Shown here: positions 13,059-24,789 of the stretch, in pieces
Layout: every line of letters begins with the position of its first letter
Position numbering within the stretch: position 1 is the first letter of the stretch
Origin: Chalciporus piperatus
Taxonomy: Eukaryota > Basidiomycota > Agaricomycetes > Boletales > Boletaceae
DNA: 64,000 bases
Assembly (NCBI GenBank): GCA_038093975.1
Contig: JBBPTG010000003.1
Location: 682,001 to 746,000, forward strand
Direction of reading: 5' to 3'
The notes under the pieces: generated by a model
Seen by the model: only the letters and a program-made list of their open reading frames with translations
What the model was told of the DNA's origin: nothing
The model's database searches: none
Made by a program: the position numbers and the translations under genes

Positions 13059-16000
13059 ATGGCGTCCACAGACTCGGGCCAATGTGTCATGAGAGGCTCT
13101 TGTGGGTCAAAAGGTTGGTTTGGCCAACAGTTACCATGTCCGTACGATGGACCGGCAGTGGAGGTGCTTCCCCCATACCTTCCCCTACGAGGATAAACTG
13201 ACGTTTTCTATCCAGCCGGAAAACCAGCGTGCCCGTGACCTCCTCGTCTCCGTCTGCGGCGCGGAATACGCGCAAGGACCTACTTGCTGCACCTCCGATC
13301 AGGTCGAAACCCTCAGAGATTCTCTAGCTCAAGCAGAACCCATCATTTCATCCTGTCCAGCCTGTCGCAATAATTTCAGGTCGTTCTTCTGTTCATTCAC
13401 TTGCTCCCCCCAACAAGGCTCATTTCTAAACGTCATGGAAACGCAGAAATCCAGCTCCGGAGAAAGTGCGGTCAAGACAGTGGAGTTTTTCGTCGGAGAG
13501 CAGTTTGCTTCAGGCTTCTATGATAGCTGCAAGAGTGTCCAGGTCGGGGCTACCAATGGATACGCTATGGACCTGATCGGAGGTGGCGCAAAGACATACC
13601 AAGAGTTCTTTAAATTCCTGGGAGACGAGAAGGACCTTGGCAGCCCCTTCCAGATCAATTATCCTTCCATGGCACCTCCAGCATACATCCCTCTCGACCC
13701 AGTCCCAAGGAATTGTGCAGACAATGACTTGGCCAGTCGATGTACTTGCATTGACTGCCCGGACGTTTGCCAAGCATTGCCTGAGGCTCCGATTCCGGGT
13801 CAGGAGCCAACCTGCCATGTCGGTCCACTCTCTTGCCTATCTTTCATACTGATACTGGGATACGCTCTCGCTGTCGCATCGTTCGTTATTGGATACATCT
13901 TGCAAGAAACAATCCGGAAGAGGAGAGAGAAACGATACGAGCGCGTGGCGTTGTCTGCAGATGCTGGGTCAACCACCCTTTCACCTAGGCTACACACCCG
14001 CGGGTTGGTGGGAGCCATCTCCCTCTCCCATGATCGCGAGGACTCTTTGGGTGCACAGTCTACAGAATCCAGGCCGCTTGGTCGTGGAACCACACTCCTT
14101 GATCCCATTCAAGCATTCCAGCCACGCCAGTATCGTCTGAATACCATGCTCAGGCGTGCTTTCTACCGCCTCGGCCTTTGGGCAGCTTCGTCGCCGTTCT
14201 TGGTGTTTGCGTTGGTATTCACGGCTGTTGGGTTGCTGAATCTTGGCTGGGGGCATTTCTCTGTGGAGACCGATCCGGTGAGGCTATGGGTTGCCCCGGA
14301 TTCCGAAAGCAAATTGCAGAAGGAATTCTTCGACGAGAACTTCGGTCCATTCTACCGCCCCCAACAAATCTTCGTCACAAACGCTCCAACCCTATCCACT
14401 GAAGCTCACCACAACGTTTCCTCTATAACTGATCAACGCGGAGTTCTCTCCTACGACCACCTTGATTACTGGCTCGGGGTTGAGAGAGACATCCGGGCTC
14501 TCCGTTCGGATCCCCATGGTTATGGTCTCACAGACGTGTGTTTCAAGCCTGCCGGACCACGCGGCGCATGCGTAGTGCAATCCATCGGTGCATGGTTTGG
14601 GAACGACTTCAGCGATTATGACGAGTCTACGTGGGCAGACCGCGTACTACTTTGCGCGCGGTCTCCTGTGGACTGTTTGCCGGACTTTCAGCAACCACTT
14701 GGACCGCAATACGTGCTGGGTGGTGTTCCGGGGAGCCTGGAAGGCACTCATTCATACCTGGACGCTAAGGCACTCGTAATCACCTACGTGATTTCGGACT
14801 CCCTGGATACCTCCGAGCAAGCGAAAGCTATGGAATGGGAGGAAACCCTCAAGACTTATTTGCTTGATCTTAGCCACAGAATGCCATTAGAAGCTGGCAT
14901 GCAGATTGCATTCTCCACCGGGGTTTCGCTCGAGGAGGAGATTAGCAAGAGTACCAACACGGACATCAAGATCGTCATTCTCTCGTATCTCGCCATGTTC
15001 TTCTACGTGTCTTTGACACTAGGCAGTGGAATTGCAGGGCGAGAGGAGGAGGGTGTCGTGGCTTCGTTGGTAGACTGGGCTCGGAACTTCCCATTGCTGT
15101 TCAGACGAAGGACCGTCACATCGTCCTCAATATCAGTCGACTCACAGACTAGGCCACGGATCTTTCCCCGTTTGCCTCGAAATCTCTTCGTCAGCTCCAA
15201 GTTCACACTCGGTCTATTTGGCATCGGACTCGTTATCCTTTCCGTTTCCTCCTCAGTCGGCTTCTTCTCACTCGTCGGAGTGAAAACCACCCTGATTATT
15301 GCCGAAGTCATTCCGTTCCTCGTTTTGGCCGTCGGCGTCGACAATGTTTTCATCCTAGTGCATGAACTTGATCGCCAGACTTTATTCCATGGACCCAAGG
15401 CCTCGGCGGCATTCCAAAGCAACAATTTATCCACACCACGTTCGCCTACTCAATCGCATCGCTCACCATTCGAGTCCACTCAAGACAGCGAGGTCGATAG
15501 CGGATCTATACCACTTTTCCTGTCTGCGGAAGAGCGCGTTGCTCGGACTCTGGCGAAGATGGGTCCGTCCATTTTACTCAGCACCGTGACCGAGACGGTT
15601 GCATTCGCCTTGGGCGCATTGGTACCAATGCCGGCTGTGCGAAACTTTGCCATGTATGCCGCTGGTAGTGTGCTTTTGAATGCGTTACTGCAAATCACGG
15701 TCTTCGTGAGTGCTCTCACAATAGACCTGAAGCGGGTCGAGGTAAGTCGTAACGAATTCATCGCGGATCAGCTACAAAACATTTTCTAGGCTAGCCGTGT
15801 CGATTGCTTCCCTTGCATACGTTTGCCATCCCCAATCGCGCTTCTAGATGCCCCTGCAGCGCTGGGTACCGTCGCCCATTTCATCCGTAGGCACTATGCA
15901 CCTTTCCTCCTGCAGCCAGCTGTGAAAGGGATTGTGCTTCTCGCGTTTGCTGGTACATTTCTGCTATCTGTGATATCTATACAACACATAGAACTTGGTC

Positions 16001-17449
16001 TTGGTATGTGCCACCATTTACCTGCTTCACTCCCAGTTAACGGGTTCGCATTAGATCAAAGGCTAGCATTGCCATCAGACTCGTACCTGAATGCGTACTT
16101 TGACCACTTGGATGTTTACCTCGACGTTGGTCCACCCGTGTACTTCGTCTCGCAGGATCTCGATGTCACTCGGCGGAGCGGTCAACAGGAGCTTTGCGGC
16201 CGCTTCACCACCTGCGATGACTTCTCCCTCGCGAATGTCTTGGAAGCCGAGCGCAAGAGACCTGAAGCCTCCTTCATATCACAGCCAACTGCATCTTGGA
16301 TAGACGATTTCTTCAAGTGGCTTGATCCCGCGATGGAAACCTGTTGCCGTGTTCGCAAGGCTGATCCGTCGAAATTCTGCACCCCTAGAGACTCAGAGAG
16401 GATGTGCCAGCCATGCTTGTACGGACAGGATCCCGCGTGGAACATCACAATGGTTGGACTTCCTCAAGGAGAAGAGTTCATGCGCTATCTCAAACAATGG
16501 CTCATATCTCCAACCAACGAGGAATGCCCCCTCGCTGGCAAAGCGTCGTTCGGAACAGCACTTGCGATCGATGAAGCAAGCACGAGTGTCGTCGCCTCAC
16601 ATTTCCGCACATCCCATACCCCTCTGAGGTCGCAAGCAGACTTCATCAGCTCGTTCAAAGCTGCACATCGGGTAGCGGACGAGATATCAGAATATACCGG
16701 TTCCAAAGTCTTCCCCTATTCTCTTCACTATGTCTTCTTTGATCAGTACGCCCACATCATCGCTATTACCCAAGAAATCCTCGGTTTGGGACTCGCGGCA
16801 GTGTTGCTCGTGACCGCCCTGCTCTTAGGTTCATGGAGGGCCGGAACTATCGTCACGGGTGTCGTTGCGCTAACTGTCGTACACGTGATGGGTGTCATGG
16901 CCGTATGGGATATCAACCTCAACGCGATCAGCTTGGTAAACCTTGTTATTTCGCTGGGTATCGCAGTGGAGTTCTCTGCCCATGTCGCGAGGGCGTACAT
17001 GAGCGCTGGTTCTGGTTTACCAGCGGATCATCCCTCGGGCCAGAAAGAGAGAGACGAACGCATGTGGACCGCCTTGGTCGACGTTGGTCCCTCGGTAAGG
17101 CATTTTTTGTCGAAGGGCTTATCAGTGATCTGACGACTTATTGCACGCCTCTTTTCAGGTTCTTTCTGGAATAACTTTCACGAAGCTTATCGGAATGTCC
17201 GTCCTAGCCCTCACTCGCTCAAGACTCTTGGAGGTGAGATTCACTTGCTTGTCTTGAACTCTGGTCACTCAGAGCTCCCAGATCTACTACTTCCGCATGT
17301 GGGTTACCCTGATTATATCTGGAGCGCTGCATGGTCTGGTGCTGTTGCCAGTGGTCTTGAGCATTGCGGGTGGCCCGGGCTTTGCTCAACAGGAGGCAGA
17401 TGAGGAGTGGATGTGTAATGCGATCAGGAATGATGTCGAATATGCGTGA
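13059..17449 (+). CDS. NCR1: Niemann-Pick C1-related sterol transporter
   Basis: RND-family, sterol-sensing-domain protein that moves sterols across the vacuolar/lysosomal membrane. Five exons (13059-13163, 13216-15741, 15790-17094, 17159-17233, 17282-17449) give 1,392 aa exactly in frame. Seen: a Cys-rich N-terminal domain (GQCVMRGSC, CTCIDCPDVC, NNFRSFFCSFTCSPQQGSF), a membrane segment near 13,840-13,900, the sterol-sensing domain (FFYVSLTLGSG, FSLVGVKTTLIIAEVIPFLV, LAVGVDNVFILVHE), and the second RND half (INLNAISLVNLVISLGIAVEF). The C-terminus reads YYFRMWVTLIISGALHGLVLLPV. The first exon, MASTDSGQCVMRG, goes straight into the Cys-rich domain without the signal peptide normal in this family, so an upstream exon or start may be missing from this model. 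Confidence 0.93.
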
Positions 17450-17661
17450 GCAGCAAGCCACTCATTCCGTGCTCATGACGACTCATTGGATTTGTTTCCT
17501 AGACCTTTCCTTGCTGACGATTCATCCATTGCGAGCGATTAAAGTCTTATTTTCTGCATGGACGAACGGACATGTCTTTATATCTCATGATCTGACATAG
17601 ATACTAGTACCACAATATAATGATGCACGCGGCTTTCATTGATACCAAGAATGTCAAGAAA

Positions 17662-18592
17662 CTACGCTGGAGACCTGGATCTGCTATCTCTAATGTCATC
17701 CCTACTATGGCTCCTTTTGCCTCGACTTGGTGTTCGGGAGCGGGTCCTGCTCCGACTGTACCTCGAGTACGAGGAAGAAGATGGAGAGCGTGACCGAGTT
17801 CGAGAACGCGAACGAGAAGGGGTTCGCGAGCGGGAACGACTGGATCGCACCGAGTAGCTCCTCGAACGACTCCGCCTTGCCCTAGCATACCCTGTCCCTG
17901 TCCCACCACGTTCATAACTCGGAGATCTCCGTCTCGGTGGCAGACGGTCACCACGTCTGAGGGGTGAGCGAGAACGAGAACGAGAGGGGCGATAGGTATC
18001 CCGTGGAGGTGGACCACGGCGACCATAACCACCACCAGCACCCCTTGGTCGGCGATACGTGTCTACGTAACGTGGGGGTTCGAATCCTCGCCTGCGTGGT
18101 GGCGGGGAACGCGTGCGTGAGCGGGAGCGAGTGCGAGAACGAGACAGGGACCGGCGGTCTCGGTCTCGCCCGTTGCGTGCAGGTCGGGGACGGGAGCGCG
18201 AGCGAGTACGGATGGGAAGGTCAGAGAGTTCGACTTTCAATACGAGACCGTCTAGTTGGCCGCCGTGCATGTGGGATACAGCGTTTTGGGCCGACGATGG
18301 ATTTGCGTACTCCAATGCTGCTTTGCCTCGGTTCTGACCGGCTGAAGAGATGGATGTGAGCGAAAGAATCTTACAGCGATGGGTAAAGCATACATTTTGT
18401 GTAAAGGGGGAGGTCAAGCTTCAAGATTTCACCGTAGAATCCGAATATCGTCTGAAGGTGTGTGTGTACAACATTGCGAGAAAGACCGTTTACGAGGACG
18501 ACTCTTGGGTTCTTCTTGTCGTCGCCGTTCTCCATGTCGACGTCTGCATCGTGGAGAGGCTTTGGGGAGGGTGAGCGACCTCTGTCCGACAT
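17662..18592 (-). CDS. RNPS1: RNPS1-like RS-domain RNA-binding protein
   Basis: RNA-binding protein with a serine/arginine-rich tail, related to human RNPS1, a component of the exon-junction/ASAP complex in splicing. Exons 18592-18394 and 18341-17662 give 292 aa in frame. One RRM is seen: RVVLVNGLSRNVVHTHLQTIF (RNP2), then after the intron GKAALEYANPSSAQNAVSHM (RNP1 region) and GGQLDGLVLKVELS. The remaining ~190 residues are RS and SRSRTRS dipeptide runs. An in-frame Met nine residues further upstream (18619) would add MGSLRTCSA; MSDRGRSPSP is preferred. The gene converges on NCR1, 212 bp away. Confidence 0.85.
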
Positions 18593-18697
18593 TGCTGAAC
18601 ACGTCCGTAATGAACCCAACTCAAGCGAGGGAAAATATCATTGGGTTCAACGTGACCACACGTCACAAGTTGTCACGATGAAATACACAGCCACATA

Positions 18698-20206
18698 TTA
18701 CTGCAATCTAGATTTCTTCCTCTCCCTCCTTGAACCAAGTCTCTCGTCCTTGCGCTCATGCGTCCTCTTGATATGTCGCTTTACAAGATCTTGTCGGACA
18801 AAGGTTTGGCCGCAGATGTCGCAACTGTACGGCCTGAATCCACTGTGGCTGGCTTCGTGACGTTTGCATTCGTTTTTGCGCAAGAAGCGCAAAGGACTGT
18901 GAGCAGCAATTGATTAGCAAATATCACCAATAACGACCGATATAAAATCCACGGACCATATGGAGCAAGCAAAAGGCCTTCGTCCAATGTGAGCCCCAAC
19001 GTGAACTAGGATATGGTCCCTGCGCTTGTTCCGCTGCTGGCAACCAATGATATAACAGCGGAAATCGGTGAGGAGCTCCCCGCGCTCTGAAAGTTTTCCA
19101 GCAAAGTGCGAAAGCCACGCTCTGTCGATATCTTGGTCGGGGTTTCTGAGTCTAAACCGTTCTGCTTTGGAAATCAGATCGCTGAGTTCGATACCAAGAT
19201 GTGCATTCAGGACGGGGGATGAATGGACCAAATCTGCGATAGACGGGCTTCCAGGCGCGGGGCTGTACGGCATAGATGCATCGTCGGGAACCTGAGCTCG
19301 CTCGGCTGTGACAAAAGGTGGTCCCGTCATAACTGGTTTTGAGGGCATGCCACTTCGCGGAGAGGGTAGTCTGGGTGATGGCGAAGGCAGAAACAAGAGT
19401 CCAGACGGAGACCTGATCAGGACAGACATGATATCCTGAATAACTCGCGGGGAAGGACTTTTCTCGACCTTCATGCCCGTTCCGGGACCAACGTCGTCGA
19501 GGTTCTTCATGGAATAGTTTTCAAAAGTAGACGGGGGGTGGTCCGCGCCGAAAGCTCCGCTATCGTGTGACGTAGCTGCGCAAATGGTATCCAGCGGGTT
19601 GACGCTAGCATGAGGTAAGTTGGCGTTCCACAACTTGTCGTACATGTTGACGTCGGGGATTAGCCCGATTGTTGCTTTCGGAGCAGGATCCAGATCGTTG
19701 TCCAGGCCAAGCTCCATATGGCCATCGGGAGACATGGGATAAATGAGGTTCGATGAGAAGCGAGACATTTGACCATACTCATTTGTCACGAGACTGTTGG
19801 ATCGGATGGTGGACCCAGCTGGTGGTAACTCGACGCCGAGGGTCTTGGCTAGTATGGAAAGTAGCCCCTGTTCGCCGTCGACTTGCATTCGGGTGACAGA
19901 GTCCTCGGAATCGAAAGGTTGTTCTTGAGACTGGAAGTCTGAAAAGGCCGCGTGTTCGTCTCGGGTATAAGCGATGCCTAATCCTACGAGGGGAGACCTA
20001 TATGAGGGAGCGTATCCACAAGCATTCGACTGGAAGTCATCGATAAAGTCGTCCTCGCCAAGGATGGATGTATTATCGAGGTGTCTGAGAGGTGAAAGGA
20101 GGGTGGGAAAGGATGTAGGAGTGTGTCGCAGCGCCAGCGTTGCATAGATAGTCTGTGAAGGAATGTTGTGCGGATAGCTCTGTGTCGGACTGCGGTGGTG
20201 CTTCAT
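18698..20206 (-). CDS. C2H2 zinc-finger transcription factor
   Basis: Two exons, 20206-18957 and 18896-18698, joined by a 60-nt intron, give 482 aa exactly in frame. The fingers are all at the C-terminus. The first reads CYIIGC...HILVHVGAH. The second is FACSICPLRFLRKNECKRH, whose second Cys is created across the intron. The third is YSCDICGQTFVRQDLVKRH, followed by a basic tail (RERKKSRLQ). The long N-terminal region is Ser/Pro-rich and acidic, as expected for an activation or regulatory region. The target genes are unknown. It lies 105 bp upstream of RNPS1 on the same strand and is divergent from the CYC2-like gene. Confidence 0.82.
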
Positions 20207-20418
20207 AGTTTGTGGAGTTGAATTAAAAGTGGATAGAGTAGTGTGTTCGTGAACGTCGTGAGCGTCGTGAAGAGCCGAGGCCCTGTATATGCCTGGCGGG
20301 ATAGTCTGTCCTCACAAGAAACGAGAAAGAGACGAGGAGGTCGAAACATATATCTTGTTTGTATTTGTTGTGCAAAGCCCCCTACCGCCTTCCTCTTTCG
20401 GAAATTCTCCGCGCTGTT

Positions 20419-21589
20419 ATGTTTTCGATCCGCAACGGAACATTCGCAGCGGGATCTCTCCGCAGAAGATGTCTCTCAACTCCACCAGTAAAGCGTACTC
20501 GGTCTAGCATCGTAAAACCCTTGTTGCTCTTCACAGGCGTCTCGGCTGTTGCTATCACCGTCTACTCCCTCTACCCCACTCGATCTCGAAATGAATCCGC
20601 CCTCCCTCTGAACCCTTCTCGTTTTACGCCAGCCACCCTGATCGAATCAATAAACACCTCGTCCGACACGAAACTACTAACGTTCTCAGTTCCCCGGGAG
20701 CTACTCAAACAGGATAATCCAGACGCGTTCGCACCAATATGGTCCGTCTTCGTCAAGGACAGCGACATTCAAGTGGAGCGTGCCTATACCCCACTCGAAG
20801 GTGTCGACCAAAATGGCCACATGAAGTTTTGGATTAAAAAGTATGACCATGGCGAAGTCGGCCGGTGGTTGCACTCGAGACGCGTTGGCGACTCTATTGA
20901 AATCCGTGGACCTGTCAAAACCTGGTCATCCCTCTGGCAGGACGGTCAATGGGATGAAGTCGTGCTGGTGCGACTCCAAATCCTGCTTATCACCTACCAA
21001 CTCACTGACCCTGGTCTGCCTCGCCTTCAAAGGTCTCTGGCGGAACTGGGATCACGCCGTTCTACCAACTTCTCCATAGTGTTTTCAAAGCGCGCGAAAC
21101 CCCTTTCATCGGTCGTCTTACTCTGCTGCATGGGTCTAGATCCTCGAGAGACCTTCCACCTTCAAGTATGATGGACTTCCTAGTGTCACTATCTCAGGAA
21201 CAACCGGACAAATTTCAGCTAAGAATGTTCGCTGAATCAACAAGCGACTCCTCAGCTCCACCTTTTTTCAAGGTCGAAGCCGGACGCATCGGGAGACCCG
21301 CGATACAAAATGCGCTGAAACTAACCCCCAGCACACCTTGGTGGCGTAGATTTTTCAGTTCATCCACGCCTATAACTCTTCCACCAGAGAAGAGAGTGCT
21401 TGTCTTGGTGTGCGGCCCTGAAGCGTAAGCATTTTGCCTCTCCTCCGTTGATGTATTTCCGAACTCTTTTCTCTCTCTAGGATGATAAATGCGATTGCTG
21501 GGCCATACGGCCGTAACTATTCTCAAGGTCAAGTGGGAGGCATTCTAGCAGAGCTGGGGTTACAATCTCATCAAGTTTGGAAGCTCTGA
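20419..21589 (+). CDS. CYC2: Mitochondrial flavin reductase, Cyc2 / cytochrome-b5-reductase-like
   Basis: Ferredoxin-NADP-reductase-fold protein, 349 aa from exons 20419-20967, 21033-21424 and 21481-21589 (exact frame). The N-terminus is basic and Ser/Arg-rich (MFSIRNGTFAAGSLRRRCLS), then a single membrane span (PLLLFTGVSAVAITVYSLYP), fitting an inner-membrane mitochondrial protein. The FAD-binding motif appears as VERAYTPLEG (RxYTP) and the flavin/phosphate loop as GEVGRWLHSRRVGDSIEIRG. The NAD(P)H motifs are VLVSGGTGITPFYQLL across the first intron and LVCGPEAMI across the second. In yeast Cyc2 supports heme attachment to cytochrome c; a general b5-reductase-like role is the alternative. 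Confidence 0.82.
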
Positions 21590-21675
21590 GGGCGAATACC
21601 GTAGACTTTCCGTAGAAATAAACCGATCATTAATAATTCCTACTGGTATGTATGAATGACTGATTGCATTCTATT

Positions 21676-23356
21676 TCAGGGTATGTATTCATCCGCTACG
21701 TTAACTGAAAATGAGGGTAGATCCTCCATTTCGATGTCTTCTCCCCGCGTCGTCATACGACCAGGCAGGTCTTCTGGATTGTATCTGTGTGTCAATTCCC
21801 GAAGGTTTAGAAACATGCGAGAGGTGATGATGACGTTGACAATGAGGATGACGTTGAATGGTATCTCGAATAACGAGGGCTATGAAGTTAACGATGGTTA
21901 GAAAGCTCAAGTGATGTACTGGCCCACCCACTATACGTAGCCAGATTGCGCCGGCAATGCTATATCCGATACAAGTCCTGACAATGCTCGGCCGTGAGTG
22001 GAATGGGTAATCAACACCGGGTTACTATTCCACCTACGCCACGAAGGAGCACAAAATGTCCCTGAGTGCAGTGGTCAACCTCGCACCAGGTGACCAATCA
22101 CTCATGACCATACGCATTTCTTTCCTATGTCGCAGGGCCCCCAAAAACGTCAAGGCGACCACCAAGCATTCGAATGGCAAGATGGGGATGGTGAAAGTGT
22201 AGAGGTATTTGCCGATATCTGTCACAGAGCACATCGGCCCTTCAGCGATGACATAGACTGAATGGACCAGATTAGACATCTGAATCAGTGTAGAACGCAT
22301 AGGGAGTGACGCTCACCATCTGTTTTAGATGTGATCCCCAACATGACTATCATCGCACACACTTCCAAGCCAAACATCAAGGTCAAGGCGATCCTTACCC
22401 CCTTGTCAAAGTGATTAAAGGCATGACATCGAAATTGCAGAAAACCTTTCCCATTTTAATTTTCGGTTGACAACACAGTATTTTTGAAATGTAAAATACC
22501 TTGTGTTGTCCACACTGACAATGCAGTCATCCATGCTTGCAATGGAATGAAATTACGACCTAGCAGAAGGTAAATGAACGAAATACAGTACGGTAAGGGC
22601 GATGTAACCTTACACCTGTTGGACCAAAAGGTGAGATAGCGAGCGGAAATAAAGATATGGACTTGCGTCTTTCGGTGCAAAGAACCATCCTGTCAACGAA
22701 ATGATCGTGTACATATCGTGACACCCCGACTTACGCTAGATTTATGTGGCATTGCGAAAAAGACGCCGAAACTGGCACTACGTACAACTTGAGCGCATGG
22801 GCGTTTTGTGAGAGGAAATTTTCCCTTACATTAGGGTAATACCTCCTAGGTATCTGTTCTAATAATGTCACGAATGTTAGCCTCCTGTCGACAGGGACAT
22901 GGCTACTCACCATAAGAAATATAAATGTTCTCCGACCAAAAGATTGACGCTGAGCGGAGAAGCGACCGAGTCTTCAAACCTACAAGGATCATGCAAGGAA
23001 TGAGTGAGCTTACCCAAACGAGCACGACCTGCGGGTGCGACATCACGGTTAGTCAAGGCCAACTCATGGGGCTATCTCTCCTGCGCACCTCTCGATTAAA
23101 ATTCAGGACTGTCAGATCGCATCATGCATCATAGTGTTCAGTCTGCCGTGAGTTCTCTGGAAGGATTCATACCATAGTCATACAGGAACAAGGCTAGTGC
23201 TGCAGCTGGTGGGAGGACAGTTTCAGCCCGACTTGTTTGGAAGTTGGTGTGAATCCTCGTGAGCACACCTTGAAATGACCTCGTGAGGTGAAGGGTCCTC
23301 CATTGTGACTCTAGGGTGAGATCACTGGGAAGTGTGTACTCCGTGTTTGCGTCCAT
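21676..23356 (-). CDS. DUF6533-type multipass membrane protein
   Basis: A many-exon gene for a membrane protein of a family expanded in mushrooms. The N-terminal hallmark is AALALFLYDYG followed after an intron by ILNREVRR (the family's YDYxLTxxREV). Middle exons encode hydrophobic helices. One exon (from about 22,300 down to 22,034) reads YLYTFTIPILPFECLVVALTF and then ARLTTALRDI, matching the family's 'PILxFE...LxRDS' block. The last exons give LFEIPFNVILIVNVIITSRM and a cytoplasmic tail ending DEYIP, with the stop at 21676-21678. Exon borders between about 22,300 and 22,900 are not resolved, so length is approximate. A TATATA element lies near 23,438-23,446, upstream of the start. The function of the family is not known. 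Confidence 0.7.
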
Positions 23357-23844
23357 CGCTTGCCAGTGCGAGGGTCAGCAACTAAGATATATTAGAAGAA
23401 CAGCCAAGACAGTGACGAACAGTTACAGTGGGTGCCTGGGATATATAGTACGTAAATGTGGCACCTCGGAGCAGCATGCCAGCAACCATCACTAATTAGT
23501 TACTGGCAATGATGGTCATCATCACACAGTCAGAAGGTCAAGAGCTCCGCTCATCCTCTCGGCCATTCGAGAATTGACATGACGAACAAAGGTTTGCTGC
23601 GAGGCATCTCATAGTACATACGGCCATGCCAGTAAAAAATACAATGGGAAAGATGGGATCCGAGGCTGAAGCGCTGACGCTTTGTGTATAAAATAGTCGC
23701 CGGTGAAGGGAAGACGACCTGTACCAGTCCTTGATCCCTGGGCAAAACACCACAAACTCTAGATCACCACTCCTAGATGCAAGCATTCACGCAGTACAGT
23801 GCTTGCTTGACTCCGGGGTTTGACATTCTTGTTCTGTATAGAGA
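23357..23844. other. Intergenic region
   Basis: About 490 bp between the start of the DUF6533 gene and the end of MED18, both on the minus strand. Besides the TATA-like element near 23,440 it shows nothing recognisable. A minus-strand open frame at 23,538-23,786 has no family resemblance and no splice partner. Confidence 0.4.
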
Positions 23845-24674
23845 TCATATGTCTTGTCTTCGAAGGTCCAGTAACCCCTTCATGATGGACTGAACCTCGA
23901 GAACAGCATCAATGGCTGCCCGAACGGTGTTCACTTGAACTTGACCAGCTACAGGAGCGGCGGTATTGACTTGTGTTGCCGTTTTGACCTCGACCTCCCA
24001 CAGAGTATCCGCGTGAGCAGGAATCGGAAGTGATGTCCTCGGATCAATCTGGACGGCACAGATTACTGAAACCTTTCAGTCGCGATCACGAATCGACGTC
24101 CGTACCTGTTCTTGCTGAAACATCTGAATGATGAGCGGTCCGCGACGGAAAGCATATCCACGTTTATACATCTGAGACCGACGCCTGATGCAATCGTTTT
24201 TGTTAAGTACCACGGTCCAAAGACGCTGTGGACCAGCCATACACGTATCCGAGGGCGCTCGCGAAACTAAGGGCGTCCCCGATGACTTCACAGACCGCCC
24301 ACGGTCGAACGGTAGCCTCTGGATGAACGCGGACGGATTCTGGTTTCAGGAATGAATAGAGTATCCTGATGATTGTGATTATATCGGTACTGGGATCGTG
24401 AAGTCGTGCACTCTGCGTACCATCCACTTTCCTTACCCCCACTGGATTCCTTTCTAGCCCTCAGTAGTACTGGTTCGTCACCTTGGGAGCCTGATTGCAT
24501 GAAAGCTTGAGCACCGAGTTGTTCAAATACGATCTCTCGGGTGTGCATCGGAGTGGCGGACTCGGTGTGGAGGGTTAGACGGTTGAGAATAGGTTTGAGG
24601 TCGCGAGGGAAGAATTCGCCGAAGAGGGCTACTTCGTAGGCATGCGCTGCGGGAGTATGGGTGACTGAGGACAT
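23845..24674 (-). CDS. MED18: Mediator complex subunit 18
   Basis: Head-module Mediator subunit, a beta-barrel protein linking activators to RNA polymerase II. The N-terminus reads YEVALFGEFFPRDLKPILNR then HTREIVFEQL. The middle exon reads VRPWAVCEVIGDALSFASAL, and the next MYKRGYAFRRGPLIIQMFQQ, which is the conserved GYxF-rGplxIxxxQ strand of Med18. The last exon ends DAVLEVQSIMKGLLDLRRQD with the stop at 23845-23847. At least three short introns separate these blocks. I start at 24674 (MSSVTHTP); an in-frame Met lies 18 codons upstream at 24728. The gap to the divergent BCD1 start is 115 bp. Confidence 0.82.
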
Positions 24675-24789
24675 GGATCGAAGTGGACAAGAAAGGAAGA
24701 TGCTGGACGCGCGACTTGACGCGACCAAACACTTTCATCTTGACTTCATCATGAGGTTCTGGCGAGGGCTCTGACTTGATCACTGCATA

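Noticed and set aside
13102..13215. A GTG start and straight read-through into the long NCR1 exon
   Set aside because: It would replace the conserved CVMRGSCG start of the Cys-rich domain. A 52-nt intron at 13164-13215 keeps both sides in the family frame.
18070..18095. GGTTCGAATCC, like a tRNA or polymerase III B-box
   Set aside because: It lies inside the RS-rich coding exon of RNPS1, and no A-box, anticodon loop or acceptor stem can be drawn around it.
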